A stretch of DNA of 44,524 bases from Spirochaetes bacterium GWB1_36_13 (GTDB lineage: Bacteria > Spirochaetota > GWB1-36-13). Positions 26,754 through 37,100 of the stretch are shown here, in pieces. The stretch spans positions 1 through 44,524 of the forward strand of contig MIAO01000095.1 of assembly GCA_001829155.1 (NCBI GenBank), in the 5' to 3' direction. Each line of letters starts with the position of its first letter. The first letter of the stretch is position 1. The notes below the pieces were generated by a model. That model did not search any database, was not told where the DNA came from, and was given only the letters and a program-made list of their open reading frames with translations. The position numbers were made by a program, and so were the translations under genes.

Positions 26754-28169
26754 ATGTTAAGACTTTTTAATTCTTTTGCGGTGTCCTTTTTCATTTTTCT
26801 TTTATTTCCAGCCGGCTTTATTTTTTCGGAAGAAAACACTTTGTTTCTGACGATTCAGGATGCGGTTCAAAGAGGGCTGGCGTCTAATTTTGAATATAAG
26901 AAAACAATTTTGAAAAATAAAATCTATGATGAACTGATCAAAGAATACTGGAGAGAGTATTATCCTAAGGTAGGTATCGGAATTTCCAAAGATGAGGAAA
27001 TTGTTTTAAAAGGTCAGGATACGCTTAAAAACACCATCAATTTCTCATTGGAACAGATGATTTATGACGGGGGAAAAATCAGTCAGGCAAAAGAACTGGC
27101 GCTGATCGAAAAAAAAATCAATCTCTATGACAACCGGGATATGGAAAATGTTATTAAACAGACGGTTGTAGATAGTTTTTTTAAGATTCTGGCGCTGTAT
27201 AAAAAAAAGACGCTTCAGGAAGAATTTCTTTTTAATATTCAGGAGCAGGTGAAAATAGCCAAAGAAGAGCTGAATTTGGGAGAAATTACCCGTTTAGACC
27301 TTTTGGAGATTGAAACCAAATGGGAAGAAGAAAAATATCAGCTCAAAAAAATAGAGCTGGATATTAAGATTGAAAAAAGCAATTTAAAAAAAATATTAAA
27401 AGTGGAAGCTCAAAAAGAAATTGCATTAAAAAGTCTATTTTTTGAAAAATTCTCAAAAATGAAGCATATAAAAGATTTCTATCGCTTTGAAGATCTTTTA
27501 GGAATCGCTTTTTCAAAAAAGAAAGAGTTTGCGAAAAATATATTGGAATATAAAAAAGCAAAGCAGGAATTTGAACTATTAGACCGTTCTTATATCCCGA
27601 CCATTTCGCTGGTGGGAAACTATTCCTTAACTGGAGAAAGTCTTCCCCGTGACAAATCTTACAGCATCGGGATCGTTTTCAACTTTACAATCGGGGGAAG
27701 CCCGATGAAGACGACTTATAATGAAGGCAGCAGTCAAAACGGGCGGGCTGGAGTATCGAATATGGGCGCAAATATCTCTATTCTGGAAAATATTTCTGTA
27801 TGGGGAAGCCAGTATCTGGAAAAGCAGTTGAAAATATCGGAAGTTTTATCCCAAAACGAAGATATGAAAAGACAGCTGGAAATAGAACTCAAAACTCTTT
27901 ACGAAAACATCGAAGATATTATTCAGTCTTACGAGATTCAGGAAAGAAAAATGGCGTTGATCGATGAAAGGCTGAAACTCTCGAAACTCAAACTGGAACT
28001 GGGAGAAATGAAAAGGCTGGATGTGGTGGATATCCAAATAGAAAAACTTAAAATCGGGTTGGAACTGGTGAATACTATTTTCACCTATGTTTCTTCCGCT
28101 ATTAAGCTGGAAGCGGGAATAGGGGTTCCAATCGGTTTTTTTAAAATGTATGATATGGATATTGAATAA
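26754..28169 (+). CDS. TolC-family outer membrane efflux protein
   Basis: 471 residues. A signal peptide (SFFIFLLFPAGFIFS) is followed by the two-fold OEP architecture: LFLTIQDAVQRGLASNFEY at the start is the typical first helix of TolC proteins. Two long Glu/Lys-rich helical hairpins (about 120-230 and 360-440) alternate with short beta segments (VGIGISKDEE, ISLVGNYSLTG) that would form the barrel. Trimers of this family make the outer-membrane duct of tripartite exporters. The adaptor gene follows 20 bp downstream and the pump is further on in the same operon. The internal insertion TIGGSPMKTTYNEGSSQNG is Gly/Ser-rich and may be an exposed loop. ATG 26754 follows GAAGAGA. Confidence 0.9.
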   Translation: MLRLFNSFAVSFFIFLLFPAGFIFSEENTLFLTIQDAVQRGLASNFEYKKTILKNKIYDELIKEYWREYYPKVGIGISKDEEIVLKGQDTLKNTINFSLEQMIYDGGKISQAKELALIEKKINLYDNRDMENVIKQTVVDSFFKILALYKKKTLQEEFLFNIQEQVKIAKEELNLGEITRLDLLEIETKWEEEKYQLKKIELDIKIEKSNLKKILKVEAQKEIALKSLFFEKFSKMKHIKDFYRFEDLLGIAFSKKKEFAKNILEYKKAKQEFELLDRSYIPTISLVGNYSLTGESLPRDKSYSIGIVFNFTIGGSPMKTTYNEGSSQNGRAGVSNMGANISILENISVWGSQYLEKQLKISEVLSQNEDMKRQLEIELKTLYENIEDIIQSYEIQERKMALIDERLKLSKLKLELGEMKRLDVVDIQIEKLKIGLELVNTIFTYVSSAIKLEAGIGVPIGFFKMYDMDIE

Positions 28170-28189
28170 AAAATAAAGACGGAGAAAAA

Positions 28190-29554
28190 ATGCTTCGAAG
28201 ATGGGTTATGTTTTTTTTTGCAGCATTTCTGGTTGTTTCCTGTAGTCAAGAGGATAACAGTCAAGCTAAAAAAGAAGAAGTGAAGAAAATTGAAAAAGTA
28301 AAAGTAGGATATCCGAAATATTCTGAAATCGAAGATAAGCTTTATGTACTTGGAAATATTGTTCCTTTTAAGGAAGTGGCGGTGACAGCCGAAGTCCAGG
28401 GGAAGGTGAATTCGATTAAGGTTCAGGAAGGGAATATGATCCGGAAGAACAAGGTGTTATTGACAATTGATGAAGAACCTTTTGTTTTGGCGGTCAAGAA
28501 AGCGGAAACCGCTTTAAAACAATCGGAATCCAATCTGAATTACGCTGAGAACATGTATAAAGAAACTCTTCTTTCCATGGAGAAGAAGTTTTATGATATA
28601 GAAAAAATGAAGATCCAGATCCGCCAGACCGAACTGGAACTCAAAGAGAAAGAACGGGATTATAAAAACAAGGAAATTCTTCACGAAAAAGAAGGGATCA
28701 GTACCACTGTCCTCAAAAAACTGGAAGTCGAATACGAAGAAGTCAAATCAAAATATGAAATGGCAAAAAACAATCTGGATTCTGAGATGATCGGGTTTCG
28801 GGACGAAGATATTAAAAGGGAATTGGGATTCGTGCCTGAAAAAAAAGAAGATAAAATAGAAAAAATCAAAGAAATCAGGACAAGAACCGAGAAAGCCAAA
28901 CTCAATATCGCCAAAAGCGAACATCAGAAATATAAGATTGAACTGGAAGAAGCTCAAATTTTACTTGGAAAATGTGTGATTCAATCTCCGATAGACGGAG
29001 TGGTGGGAGTGAAAAAAATCAATGAAGGGGAAATGATCCAAAGAGACAACCCCGTACTGGTTTTATTTTCCACTCACAAAGTCTATGCCGAGTTTGAGAT
29101 TAATGAGGAAGATATTTACCGGATTAATTACGGGATTGATGTTTCTATGCAGGTGGACGCTTATCCCGGGAAAACTTTCAATGGAAAGGTCTCGGTGATC
29201 AGTCCTTTGATTAACCAGAAAACCAGGACCTCGGTTGTAAGAGTGGAAGTGGATAACCAGAAGATGGAGCTTAAGCCGGGGATGTTTGTCAGAGGAACTT
29301 TTTATCCTAAAAAGAAAAGAAAAGTCATGGTGATTCCTGAAAAAGCAATCTCTTCTTTTAAAGGCGATAAAGCGGATGTTTTTGTCTATAAAGATAATTA
29401 TGTTATTAAAAAAAGTGTTTTTCTGGAAACCGAGAAAAAAGATTCTTATTTCGTGGTTCGTGACGGACTGTATGAAAAAGATCTGATTGTTCTGGAAAAT
29501 TCGGGAAGTTTAAGCGAAGGGCTGAAAGTAGAAGCGGAAAAAATAGATTATTAG
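28190..29554 (+). CDS. RND efflux periplasmic adaptor lipoprotein
   Basis: 454 residues. The N-terminus is a lipoprotein signal (FFAAFLVVSC, C18). The order is that of membrane-fusion proteins. A first lipoyl half follows (EVAVTAEVQGKVNSIKVQEG). A long alpha-hairpin of unusual length comes next (about 105-255, strongly charged, with a small spacer MIGFRDEDIKRELGFVPEK). The second lipoyl half is CVIQSPIDGVVGVKKINEGE, followed by the beta-barrel (VYAEFEINEEDIYRINYG) and a membrane-proximal domain (VIPEKAISSFKGDKADVFVY). It links the inner-membrane RND pump to the TolC-type duct. The long hairpin predicts an adaptor that spans much of the periplasm. GGAG lies seven bases before the ATG. Confidence 0.92.
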   Translation: MLRRWVMFFFAAFLVVSCSQEDNSQAKKEEVKKIEKVKVGYPKYSEIEDKLYVLGNIVPFKEVAVTAEVQGKVNSIKVQEGNMIRKNKVLLTIDEEPFVLAVKKAETALKQSESNLNYAENMYKETLLSMEKKFYDIEKMKIQIRQTELELKEKERDYKNKEILHEKEGISTTVLKKLEVEYEEVKSKYEMAKNNLDSEMIGFRDEDIKRELGFVPEKKEDKIEKIKEIRTRTEKAKLNIAKSEHQKYKIELEEAQILLGKCVIQSPIDGVVGVKKINEGEMIQRDNPVLVLFSTHKVYAEFEINEEDIYRINYGIDVSMQVDAYPGKTFNGKVSVISPLINQKTRTSVVRVEVDNQKMELKPGMFVRGTFYPKKKRKVMVIPEKAISSFKGDKADVFVYKDNYVIKKSVFLETEKKDSYFVVRDGLYEKDLIVLENSGSLSEGLKVEAEKIDY

Positions 29555-29562
29555 GGCAGAGG

Positions 29563-31806
29563 ATGAAAAAAAACTTATTTCTTCTATTTTTATTTTTTGT
29601 TTTATCGGCGTGCTCGGGAAAAAACATTCTTGATTTTAAGAACCCGGATGTCAAAGATTCTTATCCGCAAAATAACGCAATGGGAGTGGATAATAATGCG
29701 AAAGTTTGGGTTTTATTCACGGAAGATATGGATAAAAATCTTGTGGAGCAGTCTCTTTCTTTAAGCGAGGAAGATTCCGGAAGCAAAGTTGATTTCCAGA
29801 ATGTGTGGGAAGGGAGTAAAAAGATTATTCTCACCCCTGACCGTCCTTTGAAAACTTCAAGAAAATACAGGCTTTACCTGAAAGAAAGTGCGGCAGATGG
29901 AAACGGAAACAAACTGAGTGTTCCTTTTATTCTGGTTTTTACCGTCAATTCTGATAATACGCTTCCTGCAGTTTCTTCCCTTACGGTTCAAAATCTCACA
30001 GAGGGGACGGGGATCGTGGTGCCTTATATCACTCCTGCCAATATGAATAGCATGGACTGGAAGCCTTTGATTACGATTCAGTTTTCAGAAGCGATGGACA
30101 CGAATCTGGCAGTTGCCGGACTGATTCTTCAGGATATGCCGGCTGAATATGAATGGCAGAATTCTGATTCAACCCTTCTGATTCATCTGACCCGTAAACT
30201 CGAATACGGTAAAAAATATACTGTTATGATCAATCCGACCGTGACTGATAAAGCGGGGAACAATCTCAGGGAGCAGTTTACAAAAGAATTTTATATCGGG
30301 AATGATTTTACGCATCCGGAAGTTTTGTCCATGATCCTGAGAGATGGAGCAAATTCTCCGGTAGAAATGGTTTCAAACAGCGCTATAGCAGAAAATATCA
30401 GTAAAACAACTCCTGTTCAGTTTACTTTTTCCAAACTGATGGATAGGGCTTCTGTTCAGACTTCTCTTTCTCTCTCGCCTGATCTGAATTATACATTGAG
30501 CTGGAGTGAAAATGGGACCCAGGATGTCCTGACTCTGACTTTATTTGAAAACAATGAGTTTGATTTTGGAAAAACCTATACAATTACAATCGGAAAAGAT
30601 GCCAAAGACAGAGAAGGCAATACTTTTTTAGAAGATTTTAAAAAAGTGTTTCTGATTGGAACCGATTATCTTTCTTCAAAAATCACAGCTATATCGGTGG
30701 TGAATACTTCCGGAAGCGCTCAAAATATTCTGGAAGGGGATGTGGTGAAAAACATTCCTTTAAAACCGGTAATAACCCTTGTTTTTTCCAAACCGATGCA
30801 GGCTTCTTCCACCCAGACAGCCGTAAGTTTTACACCCTCGATTTCAAGTTCGCTGATTTATTATTCCTGGTCGTCTGATTTAAAAACCCTGACCGTTACA
30901 GTGGATGAAAAGCTGGATTATGGGGAGCTTTATCAGATTTCTGTCAGTTCCAATGCAAAGGACAGCACTGAAACGGTGACTCTGGATAAAACCTATAAAG
31001 GATTTTTTTATATCGGGGATCCGACTGATTTTCTTGCACTGGACACGGCTTCCCCTGTTGTAGATTTAAACGGGGGGACATGGCCCAATGCGGTTTCTCT
31101 GACACCCAGCCTGAAAATCACCTTTAATAAAACCATTTCCCCTGAGAGTGTGGTAGATAAAATAGAAATTTCCCCCAGTATCACGATTAAGCGGGAATCG
31201 GTGGAAGTCAGCGGGAATTATATTCTCCTTCATATTCCTCAAGATACTCCTTTATCTGCCGGCACAACCTATCAGCTGAAAATCCTGAAAGATATCTCAG
31301 CGGACAATGTATTGAAGACTCCGATGGCGGAAGATGAAATCCTTTATTTTACAACAGGCAGTTCTGAAGAATTTAAGATTATGAATCTCTGGCTGGATGT
31401 TGATAATAGTGGAACCAAGAATTCAGGGGATGTCGTTTTTATTAATAATGGAATAAAATCTTTTCCTGATACTTTTACCAGTAAAGTCAATGTCCAGACA
31501 GACGGGTCAAGCAATAAATACCTTTACCTCTATATTGAATTTTCAGGCGTAATAAATCCGGATACAGTTTTTAACTCGATTTCCCTGACCAAAGAATCGG
31601 GGAGCGGCAGTATTAATCCGATTCTGCAGAATCATGAATTTCTGCCTTCCATCCAGAATGCGGTCAAAGTCAAAGTACAGCTTTATAAACTGGATTCTCC
31701 CGGTTTTTATTACAGTGTCAAAATTTCAGGGTTGGAATCAGGGATTAAAAGCAGTACAGGAATCGCTTTGCCTGAAAATGCGGTAGTTGTTTTCGGAACC
31801 CAGTAA
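29563..31806 (+). CDS. Lipoprotein with six bacterial Ig-like (Big_5) domains, first copy
   Basis: 747 residues. Lipobox VLSAC (C17). The mature protein is built of about six SbsA/Big_5-type Ig-like domains of 90-100 residues, starting near 28, 150, 270, 390, 505 and 640. Each has the strand IxxxFSxxMD (VWVLFTEDMD, ITIQFSEAMD, VQFTFSKLMD, ITLVFSKPMQ, LKITFNKTIS) and later YGKxYTxxI with KDxxGN (YTVMINPTVTDKAGNN, YTITIGKDAKDREGN). Such domains occur in surface and S-layer proteins and adhesins. Its gene sits between the adaptor and the pump, 8 bp after the adaptor stop and 17 bp before its paralogue, so it is co-expressed with the exporter. It could be a cargo, a surface cap, or a periplasm-spanning accessory; nothing in the sequence decides. 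Confidence 0.88.
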   Translation: MKKNLFLLFLFFVLSACSGKNILDFKNPDVKDSYPQNNAMGVDNNAKVWVLFTEDMDKNLVEQSLSLSEEDSGSKVDFQNVWEGSKKIILTPDRPLKTSRKYRLYLKESAADGNGNKLSVPFILVFTVNSDNTLPAVSSLTVQNLTEGTGIVVPYITPANMNSMDWKPLITIQFSEAMDTNLAVAGLILQDMPAEYEWQNSDSTLLIHLTRKLEYGKKYTVMINPTVTDKAGNNLREQFTKEFYIGNDFTHPEVLSMILRDGANSPVEMVSNSAIAENISKTTPVQFTFSKLMDRASVQTSLSLSPDLNYTLSWSENGTQDVLTLTLFENNEFDFGKTYTITIGKDAKDREGNTFLEDFKKVFLIGTDYLSSKITAISVVNTSGSAQNILEGDVVKNIPLKPVITLVFSKPMQASSTQTAVSFTPSISSSLIYYSWSSDLKTLTVTVDEKLDYGELYQISVSSNAKDSTETVTLDKTYKGFFYIGDPTDFLALDTASPVVDLNGGTWPNAVSLTPSLKITFNKTISPESVVDKIEISPSITIKRESVEVSGNYILLHIPQDTPLSAGTTYQLKILKDISADNVLKTPMAEDEILYFTTGSSEEFKIMNLWLDVDNSGTKNSGDVVFINNGIKSFPDTFTSKVNVQTDGSSNKYLYLYIEFSGVINPDTVFNSISLTKESGSGSINPILQNHEFLPSIQNAVKVKVQLYKLDSPGFYYSVKISGLESGIKSSTGIALPENAVVVFGTQ

Positions 31807-31823
31807 AGAAAGGAATACAGGTA

Positions 31824-34115
31824 ATGAAAAAGTACTTTTTATTTGTTTTTATTTTTATGTTTTTTTCCTGCAAGTCTTTTCTGTTTCAAGACAAAGAAAG
31901 ACCTGAAATTATTGCTTCCTATCCTTCTGTCAATCATGCGGTTGTTCCGAAAGACGGTACAATCTGGATCAAATTCAGCAAGGCGATGGATGTGAGTGTT
32001 TCTGAAATGGCTTTTTCTATTCAGGACGCTTCGGGTACAAGCGTGCCGGGGAGGATTGACTGGGAAGAAGGCGATACCAAACTGGTTTTTAAACCTCTAT
32101 CCTATTTGAGCGCAAACGCGAAATATACTTTCGGGATCAGTAAAACAGCAGAGGACACCAGCGGGAACGATTTAAAAAGCGAACTAGTCTTATCGTTCTA
32201 TGCTGTGGGAAAACAGGATGAAAGACCGAAATGGGTTCCTTCGCTTTCCTCTTTCTCGAAAATGGTTTCAGGGACTTCTCCTTTTGTCATTCCTGACAAT
32301 GCAATTGTCAAAGGAGTGGACAAAGACTCAAAGATAAGCCTTTGTTTTACCAAAGCGATCGACCCCGCGGCAATTTTAAGCGGAGTATCGATTTCTCCTT
32401 CTTTCGCTTATTCGCTTCTTATGACCAATTCAGACACGGTGATTGAGATTACTCCAAACAATCCTCTGAATTATGGAGAAACCTATACTATTACGATGAG
32501 TGAAGGATTGAAAGATACGGTGGGAAACAAGCTTTATGAAGAAAAAAAAGTGATTTTTACAGTAGGAAATGATTTCATTGTCCCTAAAATCTCTTCGTTT
32601 TACCTGATCAATTCAAACCATAGTCTGCAAAACAGAGAGCTTTATTTCTTTGATTATATCGCAGAAGGCATGAATCTGACACCTTCTTTTGTCATTACTT
32701 TTAACAAGGCAATGGATCAGGAAAAATTTGCCGCGCTGTTTTCATTTTCGGTTCCCTATCGTTTAACTTGGGATGCTTCGGGAATGGTATTGACAGTTAC
32801 CCTCCTTTCTTCTTTAAGTGAAGGTTCTACTTATAAAATTAATTTTGACACCAATATGAAAGACTCAGCAGGAAACACTCTGGACAAAGATTATGAATAC
32901 AGTTTCAGAATGGGAAGCACTGCTGTGCCTCTTTCTATCTCTTCACTGACGGTGGACAGCGCTGATTTATTTACTTTGAAGGAAACCACATTAAATAATC
33001 AGAAACCTTCTATTGTTATTACCTTCAATAATCCGGTTCTTCAAAGCAGTTTTGCCGAGAATTTTTCAATCAGCCCTTCAATTAATAATAAAGATTATCA
33101 ATGGAGCAATGGCGATGCGGTCAATGGCTATAAAACAGTCACGGTGGTTTTTTATGAAAATCTGGACTGGCATACCCGCTATACCCTGACTTTTTCCAAA
33201 GATATGACAGACAAAAGCCTGAATAAGATGGTTGAAGAAAAAGTCTATTACCTGAACATCGGGAATGACTATACCAAACCGTCTCTTACAAAAATCGAAA
33301 CAGTGAATGGAACAGAAAGTCCTTCTGTACTGCTTTCTCTCTCCCCTGTGATTTCGTCCAACTGCAATGCGGATCCGGCTTTTTGGGATGATTTCCGGCA
33401 CTGTATTGAGAGAAGCGATCAATTTCAGTTTGTTTTTTCAGAATCGATGGATATAAAAACTCTTCGGGATAATATCAAATTTATTTCCTATGATTCAGGG
33501 CAAAGTGTTTCTTTTTTAGTCACAGAGGTCAATTCCACTACTTATAAATTGATGCCTCAGGAACTTTTGACTTCAAGCGGCAGATATGAAATTGTTTTAA
33601 ATCAGGATTTAAAAGATATACAAGGGAACTCGCTTGCAGGCACTTCTCAGGGAACTTATCGTTTCCAGACAGATGCCAATAATTCAAGCTCTATCGAGGT
33701 AACCGAATACGACCAGACGGGCGGCGGCACAAAAAGCAAAATCTGGAAATATCCGAATGCAACCCATATCTGGGAAGTGTTTCCGAATTACGGATCTTTG
33801 GCTCTTTCATCCAATAAATCGGTGGACATCCTTGCTTTTCACTTAAATAAAGAACCCGATCCTTATACGGTAAGGCAGAATATCAGCATCACTTCAGTTT
33901 CCGGTACAGGCAGCGTCACTCTTTCATGGGATAAAATAAGGGTGGAGCAGAATGGAACAGGGAGCGACTGGATTATTTATATTGATGAGATTGACTTTGG
34001 AACAACTCATGACAGTTTTTATAAAATGACTCTTTTAGGAGGATCAAGCGGAGTGAAAGATAAATACGGAAATCAGATGAAAAACAACTATACTGTTTAT
34101 TTTCAGTTGCAGTAA
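31824..34115 (+). CDS. Lipoprotein with six bacterial Ig-like (Big_5) domains, second copy
   Basis: 763 residues, paralogous to the preceding lipoprotein. The signal peptide ends in lipobox MFFSC (C16). Six Big_5-type units follow, marked by IWIKFSKAMD, ISLCFTKAID, FVITFNKAMD, IVITFNNPVL, FQFVFSESMD and a divergent last one, with KDTVGNKL, KDSAGNTL and KDIQGNSL loops. Sequence similarity to the first copy is clear in these motifs but low elsewhere, so the duplication is old. A Cys pair near 515-530 (SSNCNADPAFW, FRHCIERS) in the fifth unit is absent from the other copy. It ends 4 bp before the RND pump gene, with AAAGGA before its own ATG. A role with the exporter is inferred from operon position. 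Confidence 0.88.
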   Translation: MKKYFLFVFIFMFFSCKSFLFQDKERPEIIASYPSVNHAVVPKDGTIWIKFSKAMDVSVSEMAFSIQDASGTSVPGRIDWEEGDTKLVFKPLSYLSANAKYTFGISKTAEDTSGNDLKSELVLSFYAVGKQDERPKWVPSLSSFSKMVSGTSPFVIPDNAIVKGVDKDSKISLCFTKAIDPAAILSGVSISPSFAYSLLMTNSDTVIEITPNNPLNYGETYTITMSEGLKDTVGNKLYEEKKVIFTVGNDFIVPKISSFYLINSNHSLQNRELYFFDYIAEGMNLTPSFVITFNKAMDQEKFAALFSFSVPYRLTWDASGMVLTVTLLSSLSEGSTYKINFDTNMKDSAGNTLDKDYEYSFRMGSTAVPLSISSLTVDSADLFTLKETTLNNQKPSIVITFNNPVLQSSFAENFSISPSINNKDYQWSNGDAVNGYKTVTVVFYENLDWHTRYTLTFSKDMTDKSLNKMVEEKVYYLNIGNDYTKPSLTKIETVNGTESPSVLLSLSPVISSNCNADPAFWDDFRHCIERSDQFQFVFSESMDIKTLRDNIKFISYDSGQSVSFLVTEVNSTTYKLMPQELLTSSGRYEIVLNQDLKDIQGNSLAGTSQGTYRFQTDANNSSSIEVTEYDQTGGGTKSKIWKYPNATHIWEVFPNYGSLALSSNKSVDILAFHLNKEPDPYTVRQNISITSVSGTGSVTLSWDKIRVEQNGTGSDWIIYIDEIDFGTTHDSFYKMTLLGGSSGVKDKYGNQMKNNYTVYFQLQ

Positions 34116-34119
34116 TCGT

Positions 34120-37100
34120 ATGAAATTACCAGAATTTGCGATAAAATATAAAGTAACCACAACCATGATTTTTCTTGGGGTTGTGATTGTGGGGATGATT
34201 TCTCTTTCCAAACTCAATGTTTCTCTTCTTCCGGATATTGAATTTCCTAAAATTACCGTTTTAACCAGTTATAAAAACGCGTCTCCTTCCGAAATCAGGG
34301 ATTTGGTGTCCCGTCCGATGGAAGAGTCTTTATCCAGTGTGAGCGGAGTCAAAAAAATTGAGGCAAAATGCATTGAAGGGCTGAGCATTATTACTCTGAC
34401 TTTTGACTGGGGCGTTGACATGGATATGGCTTTGCTTTCTGTCAGTGAGAGCAGCGAAAGAATCCGTACCTTTTTACCTCAGGAAGTGGAAAAGCCTCTG
34501 ATTATTAAATTTGACCCGACAGCTATGCCGGTTTATATCCTGACCCTGACTCTGGAAAATATTTCCGACAGTTATAAAAAAATCTTTGTCAAAAAAGAAA
34601 TCAAAACCCGCCTGGAAAGAATAAAAGGAGTGGGGAGTATCAAAATTACGGGGGGGCAGGAAAGAATTATTGATATTGAAGTGGATTTAAACACTCTTTA
34701 TTCTTATAATGTCACATTAGATGAAATTTTGCAGGCGGTGAAAAGCTCAAATCTGGATTTTCCAGCCGGAAACATTCAGAAAGGGGATCTGGAATACCTG
34801 ATCCGAACCATGGGCACTTTTAAAACAATGCAGGAAATTGAAAAATTGATCATTAAAACGGATGAAAAACAGGGAACCCCGGTTTTTTTAAAGCAGGTGG
34901 CAAAAGTCAGGGACTCTATGAAAGAAACGGAAAGCGTGGCCTTGCTGGATGGAAAGGAAACAATTTCTCTTGAAATAAAAAAAGAAGCAGGGGCTAATAC
35001 TGTAGCCGTCTGCCGGAAAATAAAAGAAGCGCTGCGGGAAATAGGGGAAAAATATCAGGATCGTCTTTCCATTCATACAATTAAAGATGAGTCTGTTTTT
35101 ATCCAGTCTTCTATTAATAATGTTTTTAATGCTGCAATTGTAGGGGGGATTTTAGCGTTTTTTATCCTGATTTTTTTTCTGCATGAGGTGAAACCAGCGG
35201 TGATCATTGTATTAAGCATTCCTTTTTCAGTGATTACCACTTTTGTTTTTATGTATCTTTTTGGTGTATCGGTCAATATGATGTCTCTCGGGGGAATGGC
35301 GATCGGAATCGGGATGCTGGTGGACTGCAGTATCGTAGTGCTGGATAATATCAACCGTTATAAAAGCATGGGATATTCGACCCAAGAATCCTGCACGCTG
35401 GGAACTTCCACTGTTCAGACATCCATTATCAGCTCTACTCTCACCACAATTGTCGTTTTTCTCCCCCTGATTTTTGTCAAGGGGATTTTAGGAACGCTTT
35501 TTAAGGAAATGGCTTTTACCATTACTTTTTCACTGATAGCGGCGGTAGTGATTGCGATGCTTTTAGTACCGATGCTCGCCAGTCTTGAATTGAAAACAAA
35601 AAAAAGCGGGATCGGGCTTAAAAAAAAGAAAAAATTTCAAAAGACAGCAAAAGTATTTGAAAAAATCTATTCCGGTATCGACAGAAGTTTCGGACAAATA
35701 TTTTCTTTTTGTTTCAGGAAAAAAATCTATTTATTTACGATAACAGCTCTTTTATTTGTTATTTCTGTTTTTTTTATGTTTCGTCTGGATACAGAGCTCA
35801 TGCCGGCGGTGAAAAGTGATACAATTCAGCTTTTTCTGAAAATGCCGGAGGGAACGCCGATCGAGACTACCAAACAGCAAGCCGGCGCCATATCGGAGAA
35901 AATTAAATCCTATCCGTTTGTCGATAAAGTTTTTGCTACAATCGGATACGAAGAAGATAATTTGGTCTCAAAAATTGACGACAAAGTGGGACGAAATACG
36001 GCCAATTTCACTATTTTTCTGGATACTCAGAAAATCAAGGGCGATGAGGCTTACGGAATTTTTACAAAAGAAATCCGCTATGAAAGGGCGGATAAACTGA
36101 TTTTCTACCAGCCTCAGGATATTGTTTCCCAGCTGATTTCAGAAGACGATAAACCGATTGTGATTCATCTGGAAGGAAAAAATACCGAATCCCTGATTCA
36201 GACAGTTTCAGAGATGCTTCTTTCACTCGATGAACTTTCAGGGATTAAAAGTGTTGAGACTTCACTATCTGAGGGTAAGCCTGAAATTAAAATCACGGCC
36301 GACAGGGATAAACTGGCGGTTTTTGGAATCAGTATTGATGATATTTCTAAAGTTCTCAAGGTAGCATTAGACGGGGACAAAATTTCCAAGTTTCAGGAAG
36401 GCGATAACAATATTGATATCCGTGTCCGATTAAGACAGGAAGACCGGAATAGTTTAGATGCCCTGAAAAAGATTCTCCTGCCTGCAAGAGAAGGTTTTTA
36501 TATTAATCTGGATAAGATAGCGAAACTTTCTTTAGGAAACAGCCCTGACAAGATTTTAAGGGAAAATCAGACCGATATTGTGAAAATCAAAGCTGATTTT
36601 GACAGAACTGTTTTTTCTTCTTATGGAAAAGCTGCAAAAGAACTGGAAAAATTAATTCATAAAATTTTATCCGCCAACAAAAATCAGGATATGTATAATA
36701 TTGTCCTAAGCGGTGAAAATGAAAATTTTCAGGAATCTTTAAGCCAGCTGCTGTTTATGTTTCTTTTAAGCGTGGTATTTATTTATATGATTATCGCCTC
36801 TGTTTTTGAGTCCATTGTCAGCCCTCTGATCCTTCTTCTGAGTATTCCCCTGGGACTGATCGGGGTGATTTTATCTTTGTTTATCTCAGGGTTTTCCCTG
36901 AATATCATGTCCGGGATGGGACTCATCATGCTGGGCGGTTATACGATCAATGCGGCGATTATTCTTCTGGAATATATCAATCAGCAGCTCCATGAGGGTG
37001 TTCAGTTGAAAGAAGCTGTTTTTCAGGCTGGAAAAGTAAGGCTCCGCCCGATTCTGATGAGTGTTTTGACAAATGTACTGGGCTTAGTTCCTCTGGCGCT

